From positions 62,001 to 126,000 of the forward strand of contig JACRLR010000052.1 of the NCBI GenBank assembly GCA_016219645.1: a stretch of DNA of 64,000 nucleotides. Reading direction: 5' to 3'. Shown piece after piece: positions 36,210 through 44,661 of the stretch. The DNA comes from Nitrospirota bacterium. Its GTDB lineage: Bacteria > Nitrospirota > Nitrospiria > Nitrospirales > Nitrospiraceae. Position 1 is the stretch's first letter, and every line of letters starts with the position of its first letter. Under the pieces are notes generated by a model, which searched no databases, had not been told where the DNA came from, and saw nothing but the letters and a program-made list of their open reading frames with translations. A program made the translations under genes and the position numbers.

Positions 36210-37556
36210 TTACCACATGTACGCGACTGAGAATGCCAGGGTGTTTTGATAGTTCACTGCTCTGGTGCCATACAGGTAGACATTCTGGTCGGCATGGTCA
36301 TATCTGTACTCGACCCTTGTCTGCAATGCTGGAGCCGGCTTCCACTGAAGTGTGAAGGTCGTCTCCCAGCCGGTAAAACCACCCCCCGTGTAAGGGCCGC
36401 CACCAACGGTGGTCGGGAAAGCAATTGTCCCCGCTTGGCCAGTACCAGAATTAGAACAGGTATTGGTACCGCCATTAAAATTCACGCCTCCTGCGCAGGC
36501 ACGGACCCCGTTTGCATCTTCCCAAATTTCTCCCCTGAGCCTGAGACTGAATGCATTGGGCTTCGTCTGATCATTGAAGTCATGAATCAAATAGGCAACT
36601 AATCCGTTCCAGCGGCCGCTTCCAACAGTACCATTAGCGTTGGCAATCAAATTGGTCTCATTCCCGTAATAGGGCTCCAAGATGAGGGTGGTACTGGCGA
36701 TGGGCTTGATCGTGATAATCGAGCCGACCACCACCCGCTTGCCGGTAGAATCGCACCCAGGGGTACCATTTTGACAGCTGCCAAGGGTGGCAACCCCAAG
36801 GCTAGCATTTCCATTTGCCTGTTCTGGTCCGTAGGACCCGAAGAAGGCGATTCCAAACTGCTCCATGGGAGTCAGATCAACTTTCCACTCGAACGATTTG
36901 CCCCTATTGTTATCCTCGATGTTGTCCCATCCATTGATGAGTCCGATTGCCGCAGTCCCCCAACTCGCAAGGGGATAGGTGAACCGGATACCGGTGGTCG
37001 TGAAGGCCTGGCTCAAACCGAACATCATGGTGCGTGAAAAGTTCGGATTTTCCCAGGCGTTGATCACTTCATACCCGATCAACGTGTTGATCTTTCCTGC
37101 TTGAATCTTCAGACCGTTGCCGATCGGGGCGATGTACTCTGCATACATTTCTTGGAAGTCCAGCTCGTTATTGTCCGTACCAGGTTGGAAATTCGTGCGA
37201 GCACGCGAGAACCTGGCATCGGTCCCAAAGTTGAGCCTAGCGCGAAAGCCCACCCGATCCATGCCACTGCCTGAGGCATTGGCCGGCCGTTCAAATACAA
37301 CCTGCGCCAAGTTCGCCATGAAGGAATTGGCCGCTGTGTCGAAGATACGCAGCTGATTGTTGTTGGTATAGGGATTATTGAAATTCTGTGTATAGGATGT
37401 CAGCACGGTCCCGGAGATCTGAAAGCCTGCCGCCTTCCACAAGGACTCGGCATCCTTTACTACTGTATCCTCGGCTGATACAGCATTGCTGCCGAGCAGC
37501 GAGGCGATCGCACAGACACCTATTCCTAGCCCGATACGTTTACTTGCTGACTTCAT
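36210..37556 (-). CDS. Outer-membrane porin, BBP2 (OmpL-like) type
   Basis: A 448-residue exported beta-barrel. Signal peptide LGIGVCAIASLLGSNAVSA, then SGTVLTSYTQNFNNPYTNNN and alternating strands throughout, ending in SVAYMW with a C-terminal aromatic. The pattern WENPNFSRTMMFGLSQAFTT followed by GIRFTYPLA resembles the putative beta-barrel porin-2 family. It stands upstream of amtB in the same orientation, with a possible sigma-54 site before it, so it may admit small nitrogenous solutes under nitrogen control. Cargo is unknown. Confidence 0.8.
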   Translation of the reverse strand: MKSASKRIGLGIGVCAIASLLGSNAVSAEDTVVKDAESLWKAAGFQISGTVLTSYTQNFNNPYTNNNQLRIFDTAANSFMANLAQVVFERPANASGSGMDRVGFRARLNFGTDARFSRARTNFQPGTDNNELDFQEMYAEYIAPIGNGLKIQAGKINTLIGYEVINAWENPNFSRTMMFGLSQAFTTTGIRFTYPLASWGTAAIGLINGWDNIEDNNRGKSFEWKVDLTPMEQFGIAFFGSYGPEQANGNASLGVATLGSCQNGTPGCDSTGKRVVVGSIITIKPIASTTLILEPYYGNETNLIANANGTVGSGRWNGLVAYLIHDFNDQTKPNAFSLRLRGEIWEDANGVRACAGGVNFNGGTNTCSNSGTGQAGTIAFPTTVGGGPYTGGGFTGWETTFTLQWKPAPALQTRVEYRYDHADQNVYLYGTRAVNYQNTLAFSVAYMW

Positions 37557-37715
37557 GCCATCCTCCTCATCCGATTAGAGGTAATTCGGTTGCCTCCTCG
37601 CTCCCTTACATCGACGTCGTTGTCGCCACGCACGCCATTGTGCGCAAACCGTCGGCCCCTCCCCGTCTACTCGACTCTCCTATCCACATCGATTCCCACC
37701 AGCTTTACTTACCGG

Positions 37716-37732
37716 TTGCATCTCAGCACCCA
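37716..37732 (-). promoter_or_regulatory. Possible sigma-54 (-24/-12) promoter for the porin gene
   Basis: On the minus strand TGGGTGCTGAGATGCAA has GG and GC separated by 10 bases, as sigma-54 requires, with TGCA at -12; the CACG part of the -24 box is poor. It is 160 bp upstream of the porin start. The rest of 37557-38104 holds an AGGACA...TGTCCT-like hairpin (about 37815-37875) and heptamer repeats, but no gene. Confidence 0.35.
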
Positions 37733-38020
37733 TTTAATTCCTAGATACCGGTTGCTGTCCAGCTTTTCTCATTATTCTACGTAGCTGCACCAGTTACGGT
37801 GCGTTTTCATGAAGCAGGACAAAATAAAAATGTCCTTTAGCCCAGATTCGGACCAAAGGACGTCATTGTCCATTCCGTACTATTTCTTAAAGCCGGTGGG
37901 AAACGCCGTTGTTTCCCCTATATTTTTACACAGGTCACGGATTCTGACCCCCGAAACTCCGCGCCCTTATACATGGCTCATAGAAATCTGTCAATGGAAA
38001 TTACGGCGAGGAAATTACGG

Positions 38021-38058
38021 CGAGGAAGGCTGAAGGGGTTCAGGCTGAAGGTGGGGAG
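38021..38058. repeat. Heptamer-type repeat, family F (GGCTGAAGGGGTTCAGGCTGAAGG)
   Basis: AAGGCTGAAGGGGTTCAGGC at 38027-38046 recurs at 40726-40745 and, diverged and inverted, in the hairpin at 52212-52350. A shorter piece, CAGGCTGAAGGCTGA, follows groEL (13639). Just upstream, GGCGAGGAAATTAC repeats in tandem. Confidence 0.7.
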
Positions 38059-38104
38059 ACTGCTTCCTCGCCTTCCACGTTATTTCTATGCTAGATTCGC
38101 CCCT

Positions 38105-39154
38105 ATGGCTCTCTCACCTCAGCAGTCTCATGTCCCTCGCTTCACGCTTCACGTTTCACGCTTCACGTCTTCTGCCCTTCGCTTCACGCTTCACGCCTCA
38201 CGCTTCACGAAATCTTTACTGGCCCTGCTCTGTGTGATCAGCACCGCCTGCAGCACGACCGCCCCGACCGGCAAAATCCTCTTTGACGATCCGCGCGGAA
38301 CCGTGTCTCTGCAGACAATTTCCGACCGGTCGATTCAGGCCAACCATCCGATCACTCTGGATCAGGCCCTTCTCGCCCAGCTACTAACAGGCATCGAGCT
38401 TCATGATGAAGGTGCTGGAGAACACCATGTCAAGGGCATTCAGAGTTTGATCCTAGGAAAGGACGCTACCTATCCCCTCTTTTTAGAAGACCAGGTTCAG
38501 TTCCTCGCCCCATTACTCGCGGAGGGTTTACGCAAGGCAACCCCTAATGAGTCTGTCGAATTTCGTGTTGTGACGACGCACGAAGGTTCGAATAGATTTC
38601 AATCGTCGTCCACGGAAACGACCGCCGGGTCTCTCTACGCCTATGGCCGGCAGCTGTACGTGATCCTCTCTCAATATCGCTACAACCCGATGCTGGCGAA
38701 CCTGGCCAAAAACGAGGCCAGCCACCGATCAGAGGATCCACTCGACTATTCAGGCCTCAAGTACCGCACGCTGCGGTTCACTCCGAAAGCTGCTCTCCGA
38801 GCCGATAGCCCGGATCCGCCGACCGTGGAGAAGCCGACAGACAGGTTTCTTGCCGTCGACTATCAGCTGCTGCAACAGGCCTGGCGAAACCTCGAAGCTA
38901 AAAGGCAAGCTGCGCCTCAGGCAGGAGGCGAGGCTCTAGAAGCCGCTCGTGCAGCCGAAGCTCAGGCACGCGCAGCTGAAGCCCAGGCCCGCACGGCCGA
39001 AGCCCAGGCGCGTGATGCAGCTGAAGCCCAGGCGCGGGTAGCCGAAGCCCAAGCTCGTAATCAGGCGGCCTTGGCTCAGGAGGTGGAGACCCTCAAGAAG
39101 CAACTGGAATCCATTCAAAAACAACTCGGGAGCCAGAATCAGCAGCAAAAATGA
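38105..39154 (+). CDS. Lipoprotein with C-terminal AEAQAR repeats, paralogue 1
   Basis: An exported lipoprotein of about 349 residues. The n-region is encoded by tandem CTTCACG-type heptamers (RFTLHVSRFT), then the hydrophobic KSLLALLCVISTACS ends in a lipobox whose Cys is the lipidation site. The globular part (GKILFDDPRGTVSLQTISDR to YRTLRFTPKAALRADSPDPP) is about 60% identical to the gene at 39839 by eye. The tail is a predicted coiled coil with AEAQAR hexapeptide repeats (about residues 290-320), then VETLKKQLESIQKQLGSQNQ. Function is unknown. The true start is uncertain because of the repeats. Confidence 0.75.
   Translation: MALSPQQSHVPRFTLHVSRFTSSALRFTLHASRFTKSLLALLCVISTACSTTAPTGKILFDDPRGTVSLQTISDRSIQANHPITLDQALLAQLLTGIELHDEGAGEHHVKGIQSLILGKDATYPLFLEDQVQFLAPLLAEGLRKATPNESVEFRVVTTHEGSNRFQSSSTETTAGSLYAYGRQLYVILSQYRYNPMLANLAKNEASHRSEDPLDYSGLKYRTLRFTPKAALRADSPDPPTVEKPTDRFLAVDYQLLQQAWRNLEAKRQAAPQAGGEALEAARAAEAQARAAEAQARTAEAQARDAAEAQARVAEAQARNQAALAQEVETLKKQLESIQKQLGSQNQQQK
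38137..38213. repeat. Tandem heptamer array, CTTCACG type (family G)
   Basis: About ten units of CGCTTCA/CGTTTCA in tandem, partly broken. It is read in frame as the start of the lipoprotein. A shorter array lies at 39881-39903 in the paralogue, and fragments occur at 5570-5600, 5667-5678 and 7811-7830. Confidence 0.8.
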
Positions 39155-39282
39155 ATGAAGGTTGATCAGTCTTCAGCCTATTGACCTTCGGCCTAGCCTC
39201 CCCCTCCAGCCTATGCGCTTGGTCTGAAGGGGCCGGTCAAAGCAGAAAGTCCTGTTTCTGCTTGTAGGAGAGTCGATGCTCG

Positions 39283-39600
39283 ATGGACTACGCTGAAATT
39301 CGGCGATGTGCGGCCAATTGCCGATTCACCGACCATGCTCGAAGGGAGATGGAAGAAGAGCCGTTTGGCCGCATTCACGTCGAAGAAGTCTTGCAAGCAA
39401 TCGAAACCGGTGAGATCATCGAGCAGTATCCTGACGATACCCCGTACTCGAGCTGTTTGATCTTGGGACATACACGATCCGGAAGACCACTACATCTTGT
39501 TTGTGCGCCTGTTTCAGACGAGGAACGATTGATTGTCGTCACCACCTACCAACCGGACCCACACCGATGGGAGCCTGACTTCCGAAGGAGGATACGCTAA
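39283..39600 (+). CDS. DUF4258 protein, putative toxin of a type II pair
   Basis: A 105-residue protein with the DUF4258 pattern: FTDHARREMEEE near the start, VEEVLQAIETGEIIEQYPDD in the middle and HLVCAPVSDEERLIVVTTYQ near the end. Such proteins have an RelE/MqsR-like ribonuclease fold in many toxin-antitoxin pairs. Its stop overlaps the start of the YgiT-type gene (TAATG), which supports a two-gene module. The module is inserted between two paralogous lipoprotein genes. Confidence 0.82.
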   Translation: MDYAEIRRCAANCRFTDHARREMEEEPFGRIHVEEVLQAIETGEIIEQYPDDTPYSSCLILGHTRSGRPLHLVCAPVSDEERLIVVTTYQPDPHRWEPDFRRRIR

Positions 39601-39830
39601 TGCACTGCGTCATCTGCAAACGAGGCACGGTGAAACCGGGAAAAGTCCAAGCGGAGATTAAAGTAGGCACAGACCATCTCTTGGTGCCGGTCGAAGCCGA
39701 GGTGTGCAAGGAATGCGGGGAGGCCTATTACTCAACGGAGACCATGCGCTATCTCGATCAGGTGCGAGACAACTTCGTTCGAAAAGTCATTACCCCACCC
39801 TCAATTGGGCACGTGTACCAGGTTTCCTGA
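39600..39830 (+). CDS. YgiT-type zinc-finger protein, putative antitoxin
   Basis: A 76-residue protein with two CxxC pairs, MHCVICKRGTVKPG and VCKECGEAYYS, as in the MqsA/YgiT N-terminal zinc domain. It lacks the C-terminal Xre helix-turn-helix of full MqsA. It follows the DUF4258 gene directly, which is the usual toxin-first order. It ends 9 bp before the start of lipoprotein paralogue 2. Confidence 0.85.
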   Translation: MHCVICKRGTVKPGKVQAEIKVGTDHLLVPVEAEVCKECGEAYYSTETMRYLDQVRDNFVRKVITPPSIGHVYQVS

Positions 39831-39838
39831 AGATCGAT

Positions 39839-40708
39839 ATGCCTCCTTCACCACAGCATCAGGCTGACCCCCGCTTCACGCTTCACGGTTCACGTTTCAC
39901 GCTGAACAATATACTTTTATCCCTGCTCTGTGTCGCCGGCACTGCCTGCAGCACGACCGCCCCGACCGGAAAAATCCTCTTTGAGGACCCTCGCGGATCC
40001 GTGTCGCTGCAGACATTTTCAAACCCCTCAATTCAGGCCAGTCATCCGATCAATCTGGCACCAGCCCTTCTCGCCCAGCTCTTGACAGGTCTAGAGATGC
40101 ATGACCATGGCATTGGGCCCCATCGTCGTGTCGTCGAAGGTTTTGCAGGACAGCCGTCCACCTACCCCCTCTTCTCAGAAGATCAGATCCAGTTCCTCGC
40201 TCCACTGCTTGCTGAGGGCTTACGTACTGCAACCGCCAACCAGGCGATCGAGTATCGTGTCGTGACGACGCGGGAGGGGTCGAATAGATTTCAATCGCCG
40301 ACCAGGGAAATTACCGCCGGTTCTCTCTACGCCCATGACCGAGAGCTGTATGTGATCCTCTCTCAATATCGCCACAACCCGATGCGCACGAACCTGGATA
40401 TTGGCGATATCCCCTACCGATCACAGGAGCCACTTGATTATTCAGGCCTCAGGTACCGTACGCTGCACTTCACTCCGAAAGCCGCTCTCCGAGCCGATAG
40501 CCCGGATCCGCCGACCATGGACAAGTCGACCGACAGGTTTGTTGCCTTCGATTATCAGCTACTGGACCCAGCGTCACTAGAAGCCGCTCGTGCGGCCGAA
40601 GCCAAGTCTCGCTCCACAGAAGCCTTGGCTCAGGAAGTGGAAACCCTCAAGAAACAACTGGAGTCCATTCAAAAACAACCCGGCAGCCAGAATCAGCAGC
40701 AAAAATGA
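39839..40708 (+). CDS. Lipoprotein, paralogue 2 (short coiled-coil tail)
   Basis: An exported lipoprotein of 289 residues, paralogous to 38105-39154. The n-region again contains heptamer-encoded RFTLHGSRFTL; NNILLSLLCVAGTACS ends in the lipobox. Core segments GKILFEDPRG and HFTPKAALRADSPDPP match paralogue 1. The AEAQAR repeats are reduced to AARAAEAKSRSTEALAQ, then VETLKKQLESIQKQ and the shared SQNQQQK end. The duplication brackets the toxin-antitoxin pair. Function is unknown. Confidence 0.78.
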   Translation: MPPSPQHQADPRFTLHGSRFTLNNILLSLLCVAGTACSTTAPTGKILFEDPRGSVSLQTFSNPSIQASHPINLAPALLAQLLTGLEMHDHGIGPHRRVVEGFAGQPSTYPLFSEDQIQFLAPLLAEGLRTATANQAIEYRVVTTREGSNRFQSPTREITAGSLYAHDRELYVILSQYRHNPMRTNLDIGDIPYRSQEPLDYSGLRYRTLHFTPKAALRADSPDPPTMDKSTDRFVAFDYQLLDPASLEAARAAEAKSRSTEALAQEVETLKKQLESIQKQPGSQNQQQK

Positions 40709-40725
40709 ATGAATGAAGGTTGATA

Positions 40726-40752
40726 GGCTGAAGGGGTTCAGGCTGAAGGGGG
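40726..40752. repeat. Heptamer-type repeat, family F, second copy
   Basis: GGCTGAAGGGGTTCAGGCTGAAGGGGG directly after lipoprotein paralogue 2, matching the copy before paralogue 1 (38027-38050). The repeat may have mediated the duplication. Confidence 0.75.
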
Positions 40753-40811
40753 TTAACCTTCAGCCTTCCCCGCACTGCAGAGAAAAAGACATCTCGCCCC
40801 GTAGTTTTCAT

Positions 40812-40838
40812 CCGAGCCTGCAAACATTGCAGGCTCGG
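40812..40838 (+). terminator. Perfect 12-bp hairpin after lipoprotein paralogue 2
   Basis: CCGAGCCTGCAA, ACA loop, TTGCAGGCTCGG. No U-tract follows. The rest of 40709-41056 shows no other feature. Confidence 0.6.
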
Positions 40839-41056
40839 ACTATTGTCACTCTTCTCAATGTTGGGGGGGCCACAATAGAAAGTCTCCTCACCTTCTATCT
40901 CTTCATAAATTCAATGACATACCGAAAACTGCTGTTGCTGGCACCGTGTGGCACCGGCGTTGCTTTCATGAGGAGAGGAAGTGCGGCAATCACGCCTGAG
41001 CCAGTACAGAGTGGTCCGCCGTTGAAGATGTCCGAGACACATAGGAGGCGTCACGA

Positions 41057-41245
41057 ATGAAACAATCTCCCGGTTGGTCGAGCGAAACCCAGGCACGAGC
41101 GATGAAATATTGCGACCGGTGCGCCCGCCGGTCTCTGGCACTCTTTTATGACGACCTCACGTTGCAGGAACTCTGTCAGGAGTGCTGCGAGCGGTTGAAA
41201 CGCAAGCGCGACATGGCTCCTCGTCGAGCGGACTTGAAGGTGTGA
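41057..41245 (+). CDS. Small cysteine-rich, zinc-ribbon-like protein (62 aa)
   Basis: Contains YCDRCARRS and LCQECCERLKRK, two CxxC pairs 24 residues apart that could bind one zinc ion. The C-terminus is basic. No family is recognised. It lies 130 bp upstream of the two-component system and could be an accessory regulator. The ATG is preceded by AGGAGGCGTC, a good ribosome-binding site. Confidence 0.65.
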   Translation: MKQSPGWSSETQARAMKYCDRCARRSLALFYDDLTLQELCQECCERLKRKRDMAPRRADLKV

Positions 41246-41374
41246 GAAGGGCAGAGTGCTTGGTATACAGCCTCCGCTCTGAGTGTTACGATAAAGCTCC
41301 CCGCAGCAAAGCTACGGGGTATTCGGCAAAGGAGAATAAAACACTCGCGCCGCATCCGTCTGCGTGATACTGAG

Positions 41375-42769
41375 ATGTTTAGACCTACTCAAGACACCCT
41401 CTTCCGAAGGATTCCCTATCGGCTCATCGCGTCCGTCCTCGTGATTCTGGCTTTGGTCGTATCTGTCATTTTGCTCTTTAGTCTGGAACGGGACAAACTC
41501 CTCCTCCAGGGTTTCGCTCAAGGCGCCACGGTTCCCACGGAGCTGTTTCCGGCACTCTGGCAGTCCCGCAGCGACCTCATCCTCGTGACACTCCTCGTAT
41601 TTCTGGTCAGTGCGATCGGCATTACGGCGGTCATCACCTTCCTCCATTACGACAGCACCAAACGGACTCTCGAAGAAGTGAAAGGGCTGGCAAGGAACAT
41701 TCTGCAGAGCATTCCGACAGGTGTGCTGACGGTAAATCCCAGCGGAGTGATCACGGCGGCCAATCCGGCGGCAGAGGCTGTACTCACACGATCGGCGACG
41801 GATTTGCTAGGAAATTCTTACGAATCCGTCTTTGCCGAGGGAGAGACCATCCGGGCGGTGCTTGAAGGAGCACTCCGACATCAACAGCATGTCAGTCAGA
41901 AAGATCTGACCTATGAGAGCCAGGACCGAACCCCGCACACTATTCGGGTGAGCACGGCCGAGCTCACAGGGGACGATGCAGAACCAGCCGGCGTCATCCT
42001 GCAGGCTCAGGATGTCACCGACTGGCTTGCGCTCGAGCATCGAGTCCGCGTCGCGGATAAACTGGCCGCATTACACACGTTGTCGGCGGGAGTGGCCCAT
42101 GAGTTGCGGAATCCCTTGAGTGCCATGGACTTGAATCTTCACCTCTTGGAAGAGGAACTCAGGGAGCGCGCATCCCTGCCGGAGCAGGCAACGCGATATC
42201 TCCATGTTTTGAACGCGGAATGCCACCGCCTCTCAGTCATTCTCGACAACTTTATGAAGTTCGCCCGCCCTGGGTCGCTCGGCCTACACGAGGTGAACGT
42301 CTCCGCTCTGATCGACCACATCATGGCACTGATGCAATTCGAGGCAGAGGAGCGGAAGATCCGCCTCGCGCGGGCAGTAGAGGGCCCCTTGCCGGCTGTT
42401 CTGGGTGACGAAACGGCCATCAGTCAGGTCCTGGTGAACGTCGTCGTCAATGCGTTTCATGCCATGCCAAACGGCGGCCTCTGCCGCGTCGGGACCGAAG
42501 CCCGTCAGGCTAACGACACGCGCTGGCTCGTTGTGTCAGTGAAGGACACGGGAATCGGCATCAAGAAAGAAGAGCTCGCGCGGGTGTTTGAACCGTTCTA
42601 TACGACGAAGTCCAGCGGAACCGGCCTGGGCCTCGCCATTGCCTATCGCATCATGGAAGATCATGGTGGAACCATTCAGGTATCCAGCACGCCGGGGATC
42701 GGCACCACCGTGGTGCTGTCGTTCCCTGTTACAGTCGCAGAATCACAGCCTCTGGTGGTGACATCATGA
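41375..42769 (+). CDS. NtrB-like sensor histidine kinase
   Basis: A 464-residue kinase. Two membrane helices (LIASVLVILALVVSVILLFS and ILVTLLVFLVSAIGITAVIT) enclose a short periplasmic loop. A PAS domain follows (NILQSIPTGVLTVNPSGVIT), then HisKA (LSAGVAHELRNPLSAMDLNL with the phosphoacceptor His) and HATPase_c (VVVNAFHAMPNGG, TKSSGTGLGLAIAYRIM). It overlaps the downstream regulator gene by 4 bp. The small periplasmic loop suggests sensing in the membrane or through the PAS domain. Confidence 0.9.
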   Translation: MFRPTQDTLFRRIPYRLIASVLVILALVVSVILLFSLERDKLLLQGFAQGATVPTELFPALWQSRSDLILVTLLVFLVSAIGITAVITFLHYDSTKRTLEEVKGLARNILQSIPTGVLTVNPSGVITAANPAAEAVLTRSATDLLGNSYESVFAEGETIRAVLEGALRHQQHVSQKDLTYESQDRTPHTIRVSTAELTGDDAEPAGVILQAQDVTDWLALEHRVRVADKLAALHTLSAGVAHELRNPLSAMDLNLHLLEEELRERASLPEQATRYLHVLNAECHRLSVILDNFMKFARPGSLGLHEVNVSALIDHIMALMQFEAEERKIRLARAVEGPLPAVLGDETAISQVLVNVVVNAFHAMPNGGLCRVGTEARQANDTRWLVVSVKDTGIGIKKEELARVFEPFYTTKSSGTGLGLAIAYRIMEDHGGTIQVSSTPGIGTTVVLSFPVTVAESQPLVVTS

Positions 42770-44124
42770 AGCCCTGCGCGCACATCCTTGTCGTGGAAGA
42801 CGAGATCAATATTCGAGGGGCATTGGTCACAATGCTCGAAAAGAAAGGATACCAGGTGCGAGGAGTGGCCACAGCAGAGGAGGGGGTGGCGCAACTGGAA
42901 GCAGTGCCCGCCGAGTTGGTCATCACCGATCTTCGGATGCCGGGGATCGGGGGGATGGAGTTTCTGCGACGCCTGAAAACAACATGGCCGGATACGGAAG
43001 TCGTGGTCATGACCGCTTACGGATCCATCGATACGGCAGTCGAAGCGATGCGCTGTGGAGCCTATGACTATCTTACGAAACCCATCGATCGCGAGCGGTT
43101 TCCCATTGTCGTCGAGAAGGCGCTGGAACGACACGCGTTATCTGCCGAAAATAAGCAGCTCCGAGATCGTCTCGAAACCAGGACGCAATTCGACCAAATG
43201 GTCGGCAAGAGCGAGCCGATGCAGCGGGTCTACACGCTGGTGGAGATGGTGGCGGACAGCGATGTTACGGTGTTGCTCACGGGAGAAAGCGGAACCGGCA
43301 AGGAACTCATCGCCTGGGCGATCCACCATAAGAGCCCCAGAGCTGACGGCCCGTTCATCACGATGAATTGTGGGGCCCTGCCGGACACTCTCTTCGAAAG
43401 CGAGTTGTTCGGCTATGAAAAGGGCGCGTTTACCGGCGCCATGTCGACCAAGATGGGTCGGTTCGAACTGGCCGATGGCGGCACGCTGTTGCTGGATGAG
43501 GTTGGTGAGCTCTCCCTCAAGTCGCAAGTCGATTTTCTCCGCGTGTTGGAGACGAAGGAGTTCAGACGCCTGGGTGGAACGAAGCTCCTCAACGTCGACG
43601 CCAGGATCATTGCCGCCACCAATCGTAATCTTGAAGAAGCGGTCAAGCAGGGAGACTTTCGGGAAGACCTCTACTACCGGCTCAATGTTGTGCCCATCCG
43701 CCTCCCGCCGCTCCGGGATCGAGCAGACGATATTCCCCTGCTGGTTGACCGGTTTCTCACTGAGTGCTCTACTCAGCATCACCGTGAGCCGAAAGACGTG
43801 TCACAGGAAGCGATGCGGCTCTTGCGGTTGTATGGGTGGCCCGGAAACATTCGCCAACTCAGGAATCTCATGGAGCGGTTGGTGGTCACGGTGAAAGATC
43901 CGATGATCCAGCCGGAACACTTGCCGGAAGAAATCCAGGCCGGCAAGGAAGACGCGCGTACGATGGTGGTGACGCTGGGAACTTCGCTGGATCAACTTGA
44001 GCGAGAGGTGATTCAGCGGACGTTAACAGAAATCACCAACCACCGAGAGAAAGCCGCCAAGCTGCTGGGTATCAGTCTTCGGGCCCTCCACTATAAGATC
44101 AAAGAGTACGGTATTCGGGACTAA
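42766..44124 (+). CDS. NtrC-family sigma-54 response regulator
   Basis: A 452-residue activator. Receiver with Asp55 (VITDLRMPGIGGMEFL) and Lys in DYLTKPIDRE; AAA+ domain with GESGTGKELIAWAIHHKSP, the GAFTGAMSTKMGR loop and LLLDEVGELSLKSQ; a Fis-type helix-turn-helix (REKAAKLLGISLRALHYKIK). It is coupled by a 4-bp overlap to the NtrB-like kinase. A sigma-54-type promoter lies 245 bp downstream, in front of the oxidoreductase-like cluster, a likely target. Confidence 0.92.
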   Translation: MKPCAHILVVEDEINIRGALVTMLEKKGYQVRGVATAEEGVAQLEAVPAELVITDLRMPGIGGMEFLRRLKTTWPDTEVVVMTAYGSIDTAVEAMRCGAYDYLTKPIDRERFPIVVEKALERHALSAENKQLRDRLETRTQFDQMVGKSEPMQRVYTLVEMVADSDVTVLLTGESGTGKELIAWAIHHKSPRADGPFITMNCGALPDTLFESELFGYEKGAFTGAMSTKMGRFELADGGTLLLDEVGELSLKSQVDFLRVLETKEFRRLGGTKLLNVDARIIAATNRNLEEAVKQGDFREDLYYRLNVVPIRLPPLRDRADDIPLLVDRFLTECSTQHHREPKDVSQEAMRLLRLYGWPGNIRQLRNLMERLVVTVKDPMIQPEHLPEEIQAGKEDARTMVVTLGTSLDQLEREVIQRTLTEITNHREKAAKLLGISLRALHYKIKEYGIRD

Positions 44125-44368
44125 GCACGCGCTTTGTTAGGCCGTTCGATTCGAAATTCCCTCATCTAACCCGTTGCCCTGCCTGATTCTCACTCTTATG
44201 TCTGTGCACTCGTCCCTATGCTGATGGGCATAGGATGATTGCTGATTCTCCAAGAATGACAGTGTCTGATTGCCTAGGAGGAAGCGTTACCTGCAATTCT
44301 TGCGCATGTCTGAGCGCCTGATTGCCGGTCAGGCTCTCGACCACACCTTGTTTCTACAAGAACTGCAG

Positions 44369-44384
44369 AGGCCGGACGCTTGCG
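44369..44384 (+). promoter_or_regulatory. Candidate sigma-54 promoter ahead of the oxidoreductase-like cluster
   Basis: AGGCCGGACGCTTGCG has GG and GC 10 bases apart, plus TTGC at -12 and GGC at -24, close to TGGCACGN4TTGCW. It lies between the NtrC-type gene and the first epsilon-like subunit gene. The 44125-44661 gap otherwise holds no gene; a diverged part of it (44463-44540) recurs at 48800-48875. Confidence 0.5.
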
Positions 44385-44661
44385 AAGAACATTGATCTGC
44401 AAATAATGCAGAGGGATCTCCAGCAGCTGCCACACAATCTGCCTTGCTCTATACGCCTATGTCGTAAGTCCCTGAATTTCATCACCACAAGCCCGTCCAG
44501 ACGCTCATTCGTTCTGCGGCACTTTCCGTGCATTACTCCTATTTGTGTCACGACCAATCGATCGGAGATGGAGGGCGTCATGTCCAACAGGGCTGGGCTG
44601 ACCCAGAACTCCCCCGGGTTGGCGCAATCACCACGGCACACAATGCGGAAAGGAACGACTC

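Noticed and set aside
38137-38213. CRISPR-like array
   Set aside because: Units are 7 nt in direct tandem with no spacers, so this is a short tandem repeat, not a CRISPR.
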